The notes under the pieces were generated by a model that did no database searches, had not been told where the DNA came from, and saw nothing but the letters and a program-made list of their open reading frames with translations. Positions 63,569 through 64,000 of a stretch of 64,000 nt of DNA are shown piece after piece; position 1 is the first letter of the stretch; each line of letters starts with the position of its first letter. Source of the DNA: Thauera sp. K11 (GTDB lineage Bacteria; Pseudomonadota; Gammaproteobacteria; Burkholderiales; Rhodocyclaceae). The stretch lies in contig NZ_CP023439.1 of assembly GCF_002354895.1 (NCBI RefSeq), positions 1,860,001 to 1,924,000 on the forward strand, read 5' to 3'. The translations under genes and the position numbers were made by a program.

Positions 63569-64000
63569 ATGAATCGACCCCTTGCGCTCGAGCGTGTCCG
63601 GGTCGTGCTGTCGCGCACCAGCCATCCGGGCAACATCGGCGCGGCCGCACGCGCGATGAAAACGATGGGCCTGAGCCGGCTGTGGCTGGTCGCGCCCGAC
63701 AGCTTCCCCGATCCGGTGGCCGCCGCGCGGGCCTCCGGCGCCGACGACATCCTGGCCGGCGCGCGCGTCGTTTCGTCGCTGCAGGAAGCGCTGGCCGATA
63801 CGGTGTTCGCCGCCGCCTTGACCGCGCGCCGGCGCGAATTGTCGCTGCCGCGCATGCACGCGCGCGAGGCCGCGGAGGTGATCGTGGATCGCACCCGGGA
63901 CGGCGAGGTGGCGCTGGTGTTCGGCAACGAAACGAGCGGCCTCACCAACGAGGACGTCGGCCTGTGCAGCCTGCCGGTGTCCATCCCGGCGAATCCGGAC
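63569..64000 (+). CDS. trmJ: tRNA (cytidine/uridine-2'-O-)-methyltransferase TrmJ, partial
   Basis: The first 144 codons; the gene runs off the right edge. It opens MNRPLALERVRVVLSRTSHP and contains the SPOUT signatures GNIGAAARAMKTMGLSRLWL and VALVFGNETSGLTNEDV, which form the knot that binds SAM. TrmJ methylates the ribose at position 32 of several tRNAs. The position next to suhB supports the name. A TTTTAATATG context gives a weak ribosome site. Confidence 0.9.
   Translation, partial: MNRPLALERVRVVLSRTSHPGNIGAAARAMKTMGLSRLWLVAPDSFPDPVAAARASGADDILAGARVVSSLQEALADTVFAAALTARRRELSLPRMHAREAAEVIVDRTRDGEVALVFGNETSGLTNEDVGLCSLPVSIPANPD

Overview
The window is GC-rich DNA from a betaproteobacterium. 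The order tig-clpP-clpX-lon-hupB-tRNA-Val, the lexA-imuA-imuB cassette, and the block of gloB, a methyltransferase gene, rnhA, dnaQ, mutS and suhB point to the Rhodocyclales (Azoarcus/Thauera-like). That placement is inferred from gene content and was not tested by a search.

Layout. 1-6.9 kb: the 5' end of prkA on the minus strand, then the protein-quality-control cluster tig, clpP, clpX, lon (lon with its own sigma-32-like promoter), hupB and tRNA-Val(UAC). 7.3-37.5 kb: a complete-looking but damaged type VI secretion (T6SS) island, read left to right: clpV, tssB, a broken tssC joined to the 3' end of tssJ, tssK, a cargo block, PAAR, tssL, tssM, tagF, tagK, tssE, tssF, tssG, tssA, and two small envelope genes. 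The cargo block (13.3-25.0 kb) sits between tssK and tssL. It holds AT-richer unknown genes, vgrG, a DUF4123 adaptor, an unknown membrane-anchored protein, three tandem DUF3304-type immunity lipoproteins and a Tle1-type (DUF2235) phospholipase. 37.7-42.7 kb: a lipoprotein, an intradiol dioxygenase, a PanE-like reductase, a DUF2721 protein, an alpha/beta hydrolase, an IS5 transposase remnant and two identical tRNA-Val(CAC) genes. 42.8-64 kb: housekeeping genes, namely a MaoC hydratase, M61 peptidase, MATE exporter, ImuB/ImuA/LexA with an SOS box, alcohol dehydrogenase, Bcp, SlyD, a duplicated ABC ATPase, MltD, GloB, RNase HI, DnaQ, MutS, SuhB and the start of TrmJ.

How the genes work together. 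ClpP/ClpX/Lon/trigger factor handle folding and proteolysis. The T6SS genes would build a contractile injector delivering a VgrG/PAAR spike loaded with Tle1, with DUF3304 lipoproteins protecting the producer's periplasm. Two features stand out. First, a deletion has removed the C-terminal half of TssC, the whole hcp position and the N-terminus of TssJ, so as written the machine could not fire without copies elsewhere, unless this is an assembly artefact. Second, the immunity genes lie in a 618-bp tandem repeat in which each immunity lipoprotein carries the first ~28 codons of the tle1 effector fused in front of its signal peptide.
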